Shown: positions 53,996-64,000 of the stretch, piece by piece
Layout of the letters: each line of letters starts with the position of its first letter
Numbering within the stretch: the first letter of the stretch is position 1
Assembly: GCF_014193425.1 (NCBI RefSeq)
Contig: NZ_JACHZG010000001.1
Location: 868,001-932,000, forward strand
Direction: 5' to 3'
Length of the DNA: 64,000 bases
Source: Microlunatus antarcticus
GTDB taxonomy: Bacteria; Actinomycetota; Actinomycetes; Propionibacteriales; Propionibacteriaceae
Translations under genes and position numbers: made by a program
The notes under the pieces: model-generated
What the model saw: only the letters and a program-made list of their open reading frames with translations
What the model was told of the DNA's origin: nothing
The model's database searches: none

Positions 53996-55662
53996 TGGCC
54001 GGCTCGCTGGTGACGCGTGGACGGGACCTGCTGCACCGCAAGGACCCGACGCTCGCGCTCACCGACCGGGTGCGCGCCCTGCGCGAGGCGGCCGACGCGT
54101 GCGAGGGCCGGGTGTCGACCGAGGTGGTCGACGAGGCGTACCGGGTCAGCCTCCAGGTCGACACGCGCCTCGCGCTGTCCGGCGGGGCGACGGTGGTCGC
54201 GCTGGCCGGGGCGACGGGGTCGGGCAAGTCGAGCACGTTCAACGCGCTGACCGGGACCGACCTCGCCACCGTCGGCGTACGCCGTCCCACCACGTCCGTG
54301 TCCATGGCCGCGACCTGGGGCGAGGACGCGGGGGAGGAGCTCCTCGACTGGCTGCAGGTCCGCCGTCGCCACGTCGTCGACGCGCACGCTGCCCCGGGTC
54401 GCGGCGTCGCGCTGGACGGGCTGGTCCTGCTCGACCTGCCCGACCACGACTCGACCGCCGCCGAGCACCGGACGGAGGTCGACCGGCTCGTCGCGCTCGT
54501 CGACGTCCTCGTCTGGGTCGTCGACCCGCAGAAGTACGCCGACGCCGCCCTGCACGAGCGCTACCTGCGCCCGCTCGCCGGGCACGCCGCGGTGATGCTC
54601 GTGGTGCTCAACCAGGTCGACACGCTCAGCCCCGATGCCCGTGCCGCGTGCCTGCGCGACCTGCGCCGGCTGCTCGACGCCGAGGGCCTCGGCGGCGTCG
54701 AGGTCATCGGCGTCTCCGCCGTCACGGGCGAGGGCCTCGACACCCTGCTCACCCGGCTGGCCCGGGTCGTCGCCGGCAAGCGCGCAGCTGCGGCGCGTCT
54801 GGCCGCCGACGTCGGGAACGCGGCCGCGAAGCTCGAGTCGGCGTCCGGCACCGACCCCGCGCCCGAGCTGTCCCGCCGTACGGTCGCCACGCTCGACACC
54901 CAGCTCGGCGAGGCCGCCGGCGTACCGGTGGTGACGCAGGCGGTCGACCAGGCGTGGCGGCTGCGCGGCGGCCTGGCCACCGGCTGGCCCGTGCTCGCGT
55001 GGGTGGCGAAGTTCAAGCCCGACCCGCTGCGCCGCCTGCGGCTCGGCAGCTCCCGCGGCCGCAAGGAGATCGCCTCGCCCACCTCGACCTCCCGGACCTC
55101 GCTGCCAGGTCGCTCCGGCGTGCAGCAGGCGCGCGTCGACACCGCGCTCCGGACGCTGGCCGACGAGGCGTCCGACGGGCTGCGGCGCGGCTGGTCCGAC
55201 GCGGTCCGGGCGACGACCCGTCGTTCGGCGGCCGGGCTGTCCGACAGCCTCGACCGCGCGGTCGCGACCACCGACCTCGACGTCGACCGACACCGCCGCT
55301 GGTGGAGCGCGGTCCGCGTCCTGCAGTGGGTGCTCGTCGCGGGCGTGCTCGTCGGTCTGGGCTGGCTCGGGGCGGCGTTCCTGCTGGCCTACCTGCAGCT
55401 GCCGCCGCTGCCCAAGGTCGCGTGGTGGGGATTCCCGGCCCCGACGGTGCTGACGATCGGCGGGGTCGCGGCCGGCCTGCTCGTGGCCGCCCTGGCGCGG
55501 ATCGGTGTCGTGATCGGCGCCCGCCGCCGGGCCCGGCTCGCCCGCCAGCGCCTGCTCGCCGCGGTGTCGCGCGTCAGCGCGGACCAGGTGGTCACGCCTG
55601 TCCGCGCAGAGCTGGAGCGCTACGAGACCGCACGTTCCGCGATCCTGCGCGCGCGGGGCTGA
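53995..55662 (+). CDS. dynamin-like membrane GTPase (second of pair)
   Basis: A 555-residue GTPase with complete motifs: G1 GATGSGKSS (72-80), G3 DLPDHDS (about 147-153) and G4 NQVD (about 205). Two hydrophobic helices (about 442-470 and 484-508) lie near the C-terminus. Called by overlap (TGATG) after the first GTPase, so the two are made together and may act as a heteromer in membrane bending or septation. Confidence 0.85.
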   Translation: MAGSLVTRGRDLLHRKDPTLALTDRVRALREAADACEGRVSTEVVDEAYRVSLQVDTRLALSGGATVVALAGATGSGKSSTFNALTGTDLATVGVRRPTTSVSMAATWGEDAGEELLDWLQVRRRHVVDAHAAPGRGVALDGLVLLDLPDHDSTAAEHRTEVDRLVALVDVLVWVVDPQKYADAALHERYLRPLAGHAAVMLVVLNQVDTLSPDARAACLRDLRRLLDAEGLGGVEVIGVSAVTGEGLDTLLTRLARVVAGKRAAAARLAADVGNAAAKLESASGTDPAPELSRRTVATLDTQLGEAAGVPVVTQAVDQAWRLRGGLATGWPVLAWVAKFKPDPLRRLRLGSSRGRKEIASPTSTSRTSLPGRSGVQQARVDTALRTLADEASDGLRRGWSDAVRATTRRSAAGLSDSLDRAVATTDLDVDRHRRWWSAVRVLQWVLVAGVLVGLGWLGAAFLLAYLQLPPLPKVAWWGFPAPTVLTIGGVAAGLLVAALARIGVVIGARRRARLARQRLLAAVSRVSADQVVTPVRAELERYETARSAILRARG

Positions 55663-55842
55663 TCGTCTTCGAGGAGCGTGCCGGTTTTCTGACGCTCGTT
55701 GCCTGATCTGCCGCCTCGAGCGGCGATTTCACCCCGCGAGGGTCGAGGAACCGGCACCCGCTGCTCCGCTGGCATACTGGGCGGTCGGCTGCGCCGCTAC
55801 GTGACTGTGCGCGGCCGTTGCCTCTCGAGCCGGAAAGCACTC
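55663..55842 (+). promoter_or_regulatory. ettA upstream region
   Basis: A 180-bp gap with a possible -10, CATACT, at 55773-55778 and no clear -35. No small gene is evident. The ettA ATG is preceded by GGAAAG at 5 nt. Confidence 0.4.
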
Positions 55843-57525
<1,683 letters not shown>

Positions 57526-57543
57526 GCGTCCGGCTCGGCCACC

Positions 57544-57596
57544 AACGGCAGGTCGCGGCGCTCGGAGAACGGATCCGGGCGTCGCGACCTGCCGTT
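57544..57596. terminator. long-stem terminator after ettA
   Basis: AACGGCAGGTCGCG (57544-57557) pairs with its perfect complement at 57583-57596, a 14-bp stem with a 25-nt loop. It separates ettA from the convergent gene at 57606. Confidence 0.7.
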
Positions 57597-57605
57597 TCGT
57601 CGGTC

Positions 57606-59084
57606 CTAGCGCACGGAACGCACCTCGACGCGCTCCACATACGGGTCCCCGCCGGTCCGGTCGAGGGTCGCGTCGAAGCCGTCGCCGGCCCAGACCAGGA
57701 GCGTGTGCTCGCCCGCCGCGAGCCGGTAGACGGAGTCGTTGGGGAAGAACGGCTGCAGCGAGGGCTCTCCGTCCGGCTCGTAGAGCGTGGAGCGGGTCGC
57801 ACCGTCCGTTCCCGGCACCACGCGGTAAAGGCCGGCCCGCGCGACCGTCACCGTCCGTACCGCGTAGCCCCCGCTGGTGAACGCCACGTCCTCCGCCCGG
57901 TCGGGCTCGAGCGCGCCCGCCGGGGCGTCGAGCCGCTCCTCGTTCAGCACCATCAGCACCTGCTCGCGCGTCAGGCCGTCGGCGTAGCCGACGAGCGCGT
58001 CGGCCACGCTCTCGGGCAGGCTGGTCAGCCAGCCGCCCGGGCCCTGCACCGCGGTGAGCGAGAACGCCCCGTCGCGCCCGAGCACCTCGAACGCGCTCAA
58101 CGACCCGAGCCCGCCGCCGTAGCGGTAGCCCGAGGGGTGCAGGCAGCTCTTCGTCCCGGTGATGGTCAGGCACCGGCCGGACAGGTCCACGTCCTCCCCG
58201 ACTCGGAGCGTGTCCACCCGGACCGCCGTACGGACGCCGTCGGTCGGCCCGTCCGACGTGCTCAGGGCGCCGATCGGGATCGGGGAACGGTCCAGCCCGG
58301 TCGTCGCGACCTCGGCGGCCCAGAGCTGGACGGCGTCGGAGCCCGAGCGGTCGAGCGTCCCGGCGAGCCGGGTCGCGTCGGTCCGGACCGTCCCGTCGAG
58401 CAGCGCCCGCAGGGACGCCTCGACCGCGGCCCGCGCGCTCGGCGACGGCGCGCGGTCCAGCTCGCGCACGCTGGGGAGGCCCCCGTTCGCCACGTCCGGA
58501 CCGAGCAGCGTGGCGAGCACGCTCAGGTACCAGCGACCGGAACGTTCCACGGTCACGAGCCTGGGGAGCGCGCCGACCGCGGGGAACGACTCGGCGCGGT
58601 AGGTCCGGTCCTGCGGACCGTTCTCGTGCCGGTATGCCGACCAGACGCGGAGCAGGCCGTGGGCCCGGTCCGGGTCGCGGCGGACCCGGACGGCGACGTC
58701 GCCGAGGTCGACCACGGCGAGGCCGCCGGACCGCGCCCCCACCGTGGGCGTCGCCCCGCTGACGTCGATCGTCAGGCCGTCGAGGGCGTCTCCCGCGTCG
58801 GTCGGGGTGGAGGGGTCGCCCACGACGGCCGCGGGCAGGGCGAGGTCGTCGAGCCGCTGCGACCAGGCGCCGACGAACCGGACCAGCGCGGCCCGTTCGT
58901 CGGGTTCCACGAGGCGGAGCAGGGCGCCCACGTCCTCCTGGTCGGCGGCGGCCAGCACCCGGTCGACGAGGGCGGTCGGGGACGACGCGCCGCCGCGGAA
59001 CCGGTCCACCGCGTCCAGCCCGCCCAGGACGAGGGCGACGACGAGCACCCCGACCCCGAGGACGACGAGCAGACGCCGGTCCAC
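57606..59084 (-). CDS. membrane-anchored exported protein of unknown function
   Basis: A 492-residue protein with one N-terminal helix (about 6-24, rich in Val and Leu) and no lipobox. The extracellular part is beta-rich, with a Cys pair in GRCLTITGTKSCLHPSGY that may form a disulfide, and two apparent halves. I do not recognise a family. GTG at 59084, 31 bp after the FAD oxidoreductase stop, so it may share that transcript. Confidence 0.7.
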   Translation of the reverse strand: MDRRLLVVLGVGVLVVALVLGGLDAVDRFRGGASSPTALVDRVLAAADQEDVGALLRLVEPDERAALVRFVGAWSQRLDDLALPAAVVGDPSTPTDAGDALDGLTIDVSGATPTVGARSGGLAVVDLGDVAVRVRRDPDRAHGLLRVWSAYRHENGPQDRTYRAESFPAVGALPRLVTVERSGRWYLSVLATLLGPDVANGGLPSVRELDRAPSPSARAAVEASLRALLDGTVRTDATRLAGTLDRSGSDAVQLWAAEVATTGLDRSPIPIGALSTSDGPTDGVRTAVRVDTLRVGEDVDLSGRCLTITGTKSCLHPSGYRYGGGLGSLSAFEVLGRDGAFSLTAVQGPGGWLTSLPESVADALVGYADGLTREQVLMVLNEERLDAPAGALEPDRAEDVAFTSGGYAVRTVTVARAGLYRVVPGTDGATRSTLYEPDGEPSLQPFFPNDSVYRLAAGEHTLLVWAGDGFDATLDRTGGDPYVERVEVRSVR

Positions 59085-59115
59085 CGCGCGGGGCTCGGCG
59101 ACGAGCAGCTCCGGC

Positions 59116-62085
59116 TCAGGGGACGTCGACGGACCCCTGGCTCAGCGTCGGCCGCTGCTGCGCGATCGGCGGTTCGGCGGTCGCGGAGCCGTCGTGCGGG
59201 TCCGGGGCGACCTCGACCGGAGCCGGTCCGTGGTGGGGCGTCGGCGCGCGGAACGCCGGGGACAGGAGCTGGGCCAGGGTGACGGCCTGCCGGTCCGCGA
59301 GCTCGGCCAGCTGCGTGCGGCAGGAGAAGCCGTCGGCCAGCACCACGGCGTCGGGCCGCTGGCGTACGGCGGGGAGCAGGTCGTGCTCGGCCACGGCGAC
59401 CGAGACGTCGTAGTGGCCCTGCTCGACGCCGAAGTTGCCGGCCAGCCCGCAGCACCCGCCGACGGTGGTCACCGTGGCGCCGGTCGAGGCGAGCAGGGCG
59501 GCGTCCGCGCGCCAGCCGATCACCGAGGCGTGGTGGCAGTGCGGCTGGGCGACGACCTCGACCCCGGCGAGGTCCGGCGCCGTCCAGCCCGGGGTGCGTT
59601 CCAGGAGCTCGGCCAGCGTGAGGACGCCGGCGGCGACGTCGGCGACCCGGGGGTCGTCGAGCAGCTCGCCCGCGTCGGAGCGCCAGACGGCGAGGCAGGA
59701 CGGCTCGAGACCGACGACGGGCACGCCGGCGGCGACCACGGGGTGCAGCACGTCGAGGGCCTGGCGCAGCTGGCGCCGGGCGCCCTCGCGCTGGCCGGTG
59801 CTGATCCAGGTGAGGCCGCAGCACGCGTTCCGCTCGAGGAACTCGGGTGCGTAGCCGGCCGCGCGGAGCACGTCGAGGACCGAGGAGGCGCCGTCGCCGT
59901 CGAAGCAGTCGGAGAAGGAGTCGACCCAGACCACCACGGGCGTACCGCCGTCAGGCGCTGCGGACTGCTCGACCCGCTTCCGCGCCGGACGGTCCGCGAA
60001 CCGGGGCAGCGTGCGCCGCTGGTCCACCCCGGCGCTCCAGCGCACCAGGTTCCGCAGCCCCGGCGTGGCCGTGGTCAGGTTGATCAAGGACGAGAGCCCC
60101 GGGACGCGGGTGATCATCCGACCCCAGCGCGGCAGCCAGCCCAGCGCGTAGTGGCTGCGCGGACGCAGCCGGCCGGCGTACGCGTGGTCGGTCGCGATCG
60201 ACTTGTACGCCGCCATGTCGATCCCGGTGGGGCAGTCGCGCGCGCACCCCTTGCAGGACAGGCAGAGGTCGAGGGCGTCGTGCACCTCGGGCGCGCGCCA
60301 GCCGCCGACGAGCGTGCCGTTGACCAGCTCCTGCAGCACCCGGGCGCGACCCCGGGTCGAGTCCTTCTCCTCGCGCGTCGCCTGGAAGGAGGGGCACATG
60401 ACGCCCTGCGCGCCCGTGGTGTTGGCCAGGCACTTGCCCACGCCGGTGCACTTGTGGACCTCGGCGGAGAAGGCGCGGCTGACCGGCAGCGGATGACCGA
60501 CCAGGCCGCTGCTCCGCAGGTCGGCGTCGACGGGTGCGGGGTCGACGAGGACGCCGGGGTTGAGCAGGTCGTCGGGGTCGAAGGCGTCCTTGACCTGGCC
60601 GAAGAGCGCGATCGCCCCGGGGGAGTACATCGCCGGCAGCAGTGCACCCCGGGCGCGGCCGTCGCCGTGCTCGCCGGACATCGACCCGCCGTACGAGGCC
60701 GCGATCGTGGCGGCCTGCTCGACGAAGCGGCGGTAGACGTCGGAGCCGCCCGCGCTGGTCAACGGGAAGTCGATCCGCGCGTGCACGCACCCGTCGCCGA
60801 AGTGGCCGTACGGGAGTGCGTCGAGCCCGAACTCGGTCAGCAGCGCGTCGAAGTCGCGCAGGTACGCCCCGAGCCGGGCCGGCGGGACGGCGGCGTCCTC
60901 CCAGCCGGGGTAGGCGGGCGCGTCGAGACTGACCCCGGCCAGGCCGGCGCCGTCCTCGCGGATCTTCCACAGCGCGAGCGCCTCGGTCGGGTCGGTCACC
61001 GCGAAGCCGTCGAGGGCACCGGCGTCGGCCAGCACCCGGGCGGCCCGGGCCGAGACCTCGCCCGGGTCGTCACCGACGACCTCGACGAGCATGAAGCCGT
61101 CGCCGCGCGGCAGGGGCGGCACCGCGGAGTCGCCGCGCCGGCGCCGGACGACGTCGACGATGCGCCGGTCCAGGCCCTCGACTGCGGTCGGGCGGTGCGC
61201 CAGGACGGCCATGACGGCGTCGGCCGCGTCGGCCATGGTCGCGTAGCCGAGCGCGACGAGCTGCTTGTACGGGGCGTCGGCGACGAGGCGGACCGTGGCG
61301 CCGGTGATCACGGCGAGGGTGCCCTCGGTGCCGGCGAGGAAGCGGGCGACGTCGAAGCCGCGCTCGGGCAGCAGGTGCTCCAGGCTGTAGCCGGACACCT
61401 GGCGCCCGAAGGTGCCGAACTCGGTGCGGATCGTCCCGAGGTCGCCGGCCACCACGTCGCGCAGCCGGGTCAGGCTCGACGCCAGCGGGGCGTCCTGCCC
61501 GTGCTCGAGGTGCAGCCGCTCGCCGCGGCCGGTGACCACGTCGAGGGCCATCACGTTGTCCGAGGAACGTCCGTAGCCCAGCGCACGGGGCCCGCAGGCG
61601 TTGTTGCCGATCATCCCGCCGATGGTGCAGCGGTTGTGCGTCGACGGGTCGGGGCCGAAGCGCAGCCCGTACGGGGCGGCCGCCGCCTGCAGGGAGGACT
61701 GCACGACGCCCGGCTCGACGCGGGCCGTACGCGCCTCGGGGTCGACCTCGCCGATCGCGGTGAGGTGCCGGCCGACGTCGACGACCAGGCCCGGGCCGAC
61801 CGCGTTCCCGGCGCACGAGGTGCCGGCGCCCCGCGTCGTCACGGGCACCCGCGCGGCGCGCGCCGCGTCCAGCACCGCGAGGAGCTCGGCGACGTCGCGC
61901 GGGTGGGCGACGGCCTGCGGGACGACCCGGTAGAGCGAGGCGTCGGAGGAGTAGAGGGCCCGGGCCAGCGTCGAGGTGTCCAGCGCCCGCGACGCTCCGC
62001 GCCGGTCGAGCTCGGCGACGAGATAGCGCAGGGGCTCGGGGACGTCTCCGTCGCCGGGGGCGACGAGCAGGGCGGCGGAGGACAT
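59116..62085 (-). CDS. FAD-linked oxidase fused to Fe-S/CCG-domain reductase
   Basis: A 989-residue fusion enzyme. The N-terminal FAD-binding PCMH domain shows TTRGAGTSCAGNAVGPG and a downstream GTEGTLAVIT; a cap domain follows. The second half has 4Fe-4S motifs (CTGVGKCLAN, then CLSCKGCARDCP at about 606-617) and two CCG domains (NACCGLTW and GGCCGLAGNFG). This layout fits D-2-hydroxyacid or D-lactate-type dehydrogenases that pass electrons to quinones. ATG at 62085. It follows a marR gene on the same strand, a likely regulator. Confidence 0.88.
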   Translation of the reverse strand: MSSAALLVAPGDGDVPEPLRYLVAELDRRGASRALDTSTLARALYSSDASLYRVVPQAVAHPRDVAELLAVLDAARAARVPVTTRGAGTSCAGNAVGPGLVVDVGRHLTAIGEVDPEARTARVEPGVVQSSLQAAAAPYGLRFGPDPSTHNRCTIGGMIGNNACGPRALGYGRSSDNVMALDVVTGRGERLHLEHGQDAPLASSLTRLRDVVAGDLGTIRTEFGTFGRQVSGYSLEHLLPERGFDVARFLAGTEGTLAVITGATVRLVADAPYKQLVALGYATMADAADAVMAVLAHRPTAVEGLDRRIVDVVRRRRGDSAVPPLPRGDGFMLVEVVGDDPGEVSARAARVLADAGALDGFAVTDPTEALALWKIREDGAGLAGVSLDAPAYPGWEDAAVPPARLGAYLRDFDALLTEFGLDALPYGHFGDGCVHARIDFPLTSAGGSDVYRRFVEQAATIAASYGGSMSGEHGDGRARGALLPAMYSPGAIALFGQVKDAFDPDDLLNPGVLVDPAPVDADLRSSGLVGHPLPVSRAFSAEVHKCTGVGKCLANTTGAQGVMCPSFQATREEKDSTRGRARVLQELVNGTLVGGWRAPEVHDALDLCLSCKGCARDCPTGIDMAAYKSIATDHAYAGRLRPRSHYALGWLPRWGRMITRVPGLSSLINLTTATPGLRNLVRWSAGVDQRRTLPRFADRPARKRVEQSAAPDGGTPVVVWVDSFSDCFDGDGASSVLDVLRAAGYAPEFLERNACCGLTWISTGQREGARRQLRQALDVLHPVVAAGVPVVGLEPSCLAVWRSDAGELLDDPRVADVAAGVLTLAELLERTPGWTAPDLAGVEVVAQPHCHHASVIGWRADAALLASTGATVTTVGGCCGLAGNFGVEQGHYDVSVAVAEHDLLPAVRQRPDAVVLADGFSCRTQLAELADRQAVTLAQLLSPAFRAPTPHHGPAPVEVAPDPHDGSATAEPPIAQQRPTLSQGSVDVP

Positions 62086-62132
62086 GATCGCCCCCGATGG
62101 TAGTGGCGCTGCGAGCGGCCGAACGGTCCGGC

Positions 62133-62603
62133 TCAGGCCTGCGAGGCCCGGAGGATGGCGTCCATGGCCCGGCCGACGGCAGCGTAGTCGTCGGGGTCGA
62201 CCGCGTCGACGAAGTTGCGCCGGACGCACTCGACGTGGCTCGGGGCGGCCTCCTCGAGCAGCTGCTGGCCGGCCCCCGTCAGGTTCGCCCACACGCCACG
62301 CCGGTCGACCGGGCACGTGGTGCGCTCGATGAGGCCGCGCTTCTCCATGCGGGTGACCGTGTGGGTGAGCCGTGAACGGCTCTGGTGCACGGCGTCGGCG
62401 AGCTCGGCCATGCGCAGCTGGCGGTCGTCGGACTCGGAGAGGGTGACGAGGATCTCGTACTCGGCGAGGTCGAGGTCGTGCTCACGGAGCTGCGCGTCGA
62501 GCCGCTCGTTGAGGATCGCGCTGCCCAGCAACCACCCGCGCCACACGCGCTGCTGGTCGTCGGAGAGCCAGCGCGTGGTCGGGGGGGCCGCGGTGAGAGT
62601 CAT
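62133..62603 (-). CDS. MarR-family transcriptional regulator
   Basis: A 156-residue winged-helix regulator: AELADAVHQSRSRLTHTVTRM is the recognition helix region, followed by the wing (ERTTCPVDRRGVWANLT). ATG at 62603; a TACTGT box lies 10 nt upstream. It precedes the large FAD oxidoreductase by 47 bp and is divergent from an acyl-CoA synthetase gene, with which it shares an operator-like region. Confidence 0.9.
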   Translation of the reverse strand: MTLTAAPPTTRWLSDDQQRVWRGWLLGSAILNERLDAQLREHDLDLAEYEILVTLSESDDRQLRMAELADAVHQSRSRLTHTVTRMEKRGLIERTTCPVDRRGVWANLTGAGQQLLEEAAPSHVECVRRNFVDAVDPDDYAAVGRAMDAILRASQA

Positions 62604-62669
62604 AGCATCTTCAACAGTACGGCGACTCTCCGATCATCCCCACCGGTCGCACGGGTTTGTCACACGCCC

Positions 62670-62720
62670 GGACGACACATGTCGTCCACATGGACGACAC
62701 AGGGAAGTCACAGGGACGAC
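62670..62720. promoter_or_regulatory. GGACGAC operator-like cluster between marR and acyl-CoA synthetase
   Basis: GGACGAC (62670-62676), its inverse GTCGTCC (62681-62687) and GGACGAC again (62692-62698) are separated by ACAT in both gaps. A fourth copy is at 62714-62720. The first two form an 18-bp dyad. The rest of the 249-bp gap holds a possible -10 (TAACCT, 62775-62780) for the synthetase and no gene. Confidence 0.55.
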
Positions 62721-62852
62721 GCGGGGACGGTGCGCGCGACGGCCCGGCGGACGAGCGTCGAGGCCCCCGTCCGGTAACCTGACGTGACCAGCCTTCATCG
62801 TGGCCGGCTGATGCTTGCCGAGGCGGCCCCGTACGAGCACGCGGAGCCGACA

Positions 62853-64000
62853 GTGACCTCAGAGCAGCACCCGGACCGGGCCGACGACATCGTCGCGCAA
62901 CGCGCCACCTCCGTCGGTGCGGTGCTGCTCGAGCAGGTCAAGGCGTCCGGCGACCGCGAGGCCTTCCGCCATCTCGTCGGCGGCCGCTGGCAGTCGCTCT
63001 CCTGGACGCAGACGAAGGACTCCGCCTTCGAGCTCGCGGCCGGGCTGCTGGCGCTGGGCGTGCAGCTCGAGGACCGCGTGGCCATCGCCTGCGGCACCCG
63101 GATCGAGTGGGTGCTGGCCGACCTGGCGATCATGTCCGCCGGGGCCGCGACGACCACCGTCTACCCCACCACGCAGCACGAGGACGTCGCGTTCATCCTC
63201 GGCGACTCGGGCTCGCGGGTCGTCTTCGCCGAGGACCAGGGCCAGGTCGACAAGATCGAGCTCCACACCGACGAGCTGCCCGGGCTGGAGACGATCGTCC
63301 AGATCTCCGGGGTGCCGCGCGGTCCGCGCACCATCAGCCTCGACGAGCTCCGGGAGCGGGGGCGCGAGCGGCTCGCCGTCGACCCCTCGTGCGTCGAGGA
63401 CGTCATCGCGCAGACCGGCCCGGACCACCTGGCCACGCTGATCTACACCTCCGGCACCACCGGCCGGCCCAAGGGGGTCCGGCTCGTGCACGACTGCTGG
63501 ACCTACGACGGGGCCTCGGTCGAGGCGTTCGACATCATCTCGCGCGACGACCTGCAGTACCTCTGGCTGCCGCTCAGCCACGTCTTCGGCAAGTGCCTGA
63601 TCGCCGTCCAGCTCAAGATCGGCTTCGCCACCGCGATCGAGGGCGACATCGACACCCTGGTGGAGAACCTCGGGGTCGTGCAGCCCACGTTCATGTGCGG
63701 CGCGCCGCGCATCTTCGAGAAGGTCCGGAGCCGGGTGATGACGAGCGCCTCCTCGGGCCCCCGGGGGCGCATCGTCGACTGGGCCTTCGGGGTCGGGCGC
63801 CGGACGGCCTCCGTGCGTCTGGCCGGCGGGCGGCCGCGCGGGCTGCTGGCCGTCCAGCAGGCGGTCGCCGAACGCCTCGTGTTCTCAGCGATCAAGGCGC
63901 GGATGGGGGGGAAGATCAGGTTCTTCATGTCCGGGTCGGCCGGCCTGAACCGCGAGGTGCAGGAGTGGTTCTACGCGGCCGGCCTGCTCCTGCTCGAGGG
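62853..64000 (+). CDS. long-chain acyl-CoA synthetase, 3' truncated by window
   Basis: The first 382 residues of an AMP-forming ligase of the FadD type, running off the window end. The ATP-binding P-loop YTSGTTGRPKGV is at about 198, and LPLSHVFGKCL and MSGSAGL follow as in long-chain fatty acyl-CoA ligases. I chose the GTG at 62853 with GGAG 6 nt upstream; in-frame ATG 62811 and GTG 62784 are alternatives. Divergent from the MarR gene. Confidence 0.88.
   Translation, partial: MTSEQHPDRADDIVAQRATSVGAVLLEQVKASGDREAFRHLVGGRWQSLSWTQTKDSAFELAAGLLALGVQLEDRVAIACGTRIEWVLADLAIMSAGAATTTVYPTTQHEDVAFILGDSGSRVVFAEDQGQVDKIELHTDELPGLETIVQISGVPRGPRTISLDELRERGRERLAVDPSCVEDVIAQTGPDHLATLIYTSGTTGRPKGVRLVHDCWTYDGASVEAFDIISRDDLQYLWLPLSHVFGKCLIAVQLKIGFATAIEGDIDTLVENLGVVQPTFMCGAPRIFEKVRSRVMTSASSGPRGRIVDWAFGVGRRTASVRLAGGRPRGLLAVQQAVAERLVFSAIKARMGGKIRFFMSGSAGLNREVQEWFYAAGLLLLE

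Noticed and set aside
58744-62103. A 1119-codon open frame on the plus strand
   Set aside because: It is antisense to the FAD/Fe-S oxidoreductase and its neighbour and has shadow-type composition.

Overview
The window is very GC-rich, gene-dense chromosomal DNA from an actinomycete-type bacterium (Actinomycetota). Several things point there: the mec-cysO-cysM-murI-rph-rdgB gene order known from mycobacteria, the MurT/GatD pair, actinobacterial families such as DUF3039, DUF2017 and DUF3618, a mycothiol-type MDMPI fold protein, frequent GTG starts, and many starts placed 6 to 8 nt after a TANNNT -10 box, as in leaderless mRNAs. A propionibacterial or nocardioidal relative is plausible, but I cannot fix the genus. 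I see no prophage, transposase, integrase or CRISPR array; this is core chromosome with some accessory sugar and redox genes.

Layout. 0-4.9 kb: a SixA-like phosphatase, a gene-poor stretch with two apparent gene remnants and a 51-bp tandem repeat array, a DUF3039 gene, an MFS exporter and a superfamily 2 helicase. 4.9-9.8 kb: a polyol operon (binding lipoprotein, two permeases, mannitol dehydrogenase). 10.2-16.3 kb: an RDD membrane protein, two unknown genes, an NAD-salvage operon (pncB, pncA, MDMPI-type gene), then clpS, DUF2017 and a Nudix gene broken by an amber codon inside its Nudix box. 16.3-19.4 kb: a second sugar ABC importer, ended by an array of inverted repeats. 19.5-28.3 kb: an EamA exporter with a divergent LysR regulator, a phytase-like esterase, an epimerase-like protein, a carotenoid oxygenase, a zinc-ribbon MBL protein and an LLM flavin oxidoreductase.

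28.3-35.6 kb is the most informative block: mec, cysO and cysM (sulfur-carrier cysteine synthesis), a VOC protein, murI, an Rv1339-like phosphodiesterase, rph, rdgB, thyA and folA, with tRNA-Leu and a bcp-type peroxiredoxin on the other strand. cysM appears to start at CTG, and CysO carries two residues after its Gly-Gly. 36.2-39.8 kb: a third ABC sugar importer. 39.8-45 kb: a TetR/SDR/F420-oxidoreductase-like cassette, tRNA-Lys, a PYROXD2-like flavoprotein and an aldo/keto reductase. 45-47.7 kb: gatD, murT and a superinfection-immunity-like membrane protein. 47.7-50.6 kb: tRNA-His, orn, an MFS transporter, tRNA-Arg and an alpha/beta hydrolase.

50.6-55.7 kb holds a tight operon of a PrsW-type intramembrane protease followed by two membrane-anchored dynamin-like GTPases, which I consider the best candidate for a poorly described system. 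55.8-64 kb: ettA, an exported protein of unknown function, a 989-residue FAD/Fe-S/CCG-domain oxidoreductase, a MarR regulator and, divergently, the start of a long-chain acyl-CoA synthetase that runs off the window. None of the three ABC importers has its own ATPase, so a shared MsiK-like ATPase encoded elsewhere is expected.
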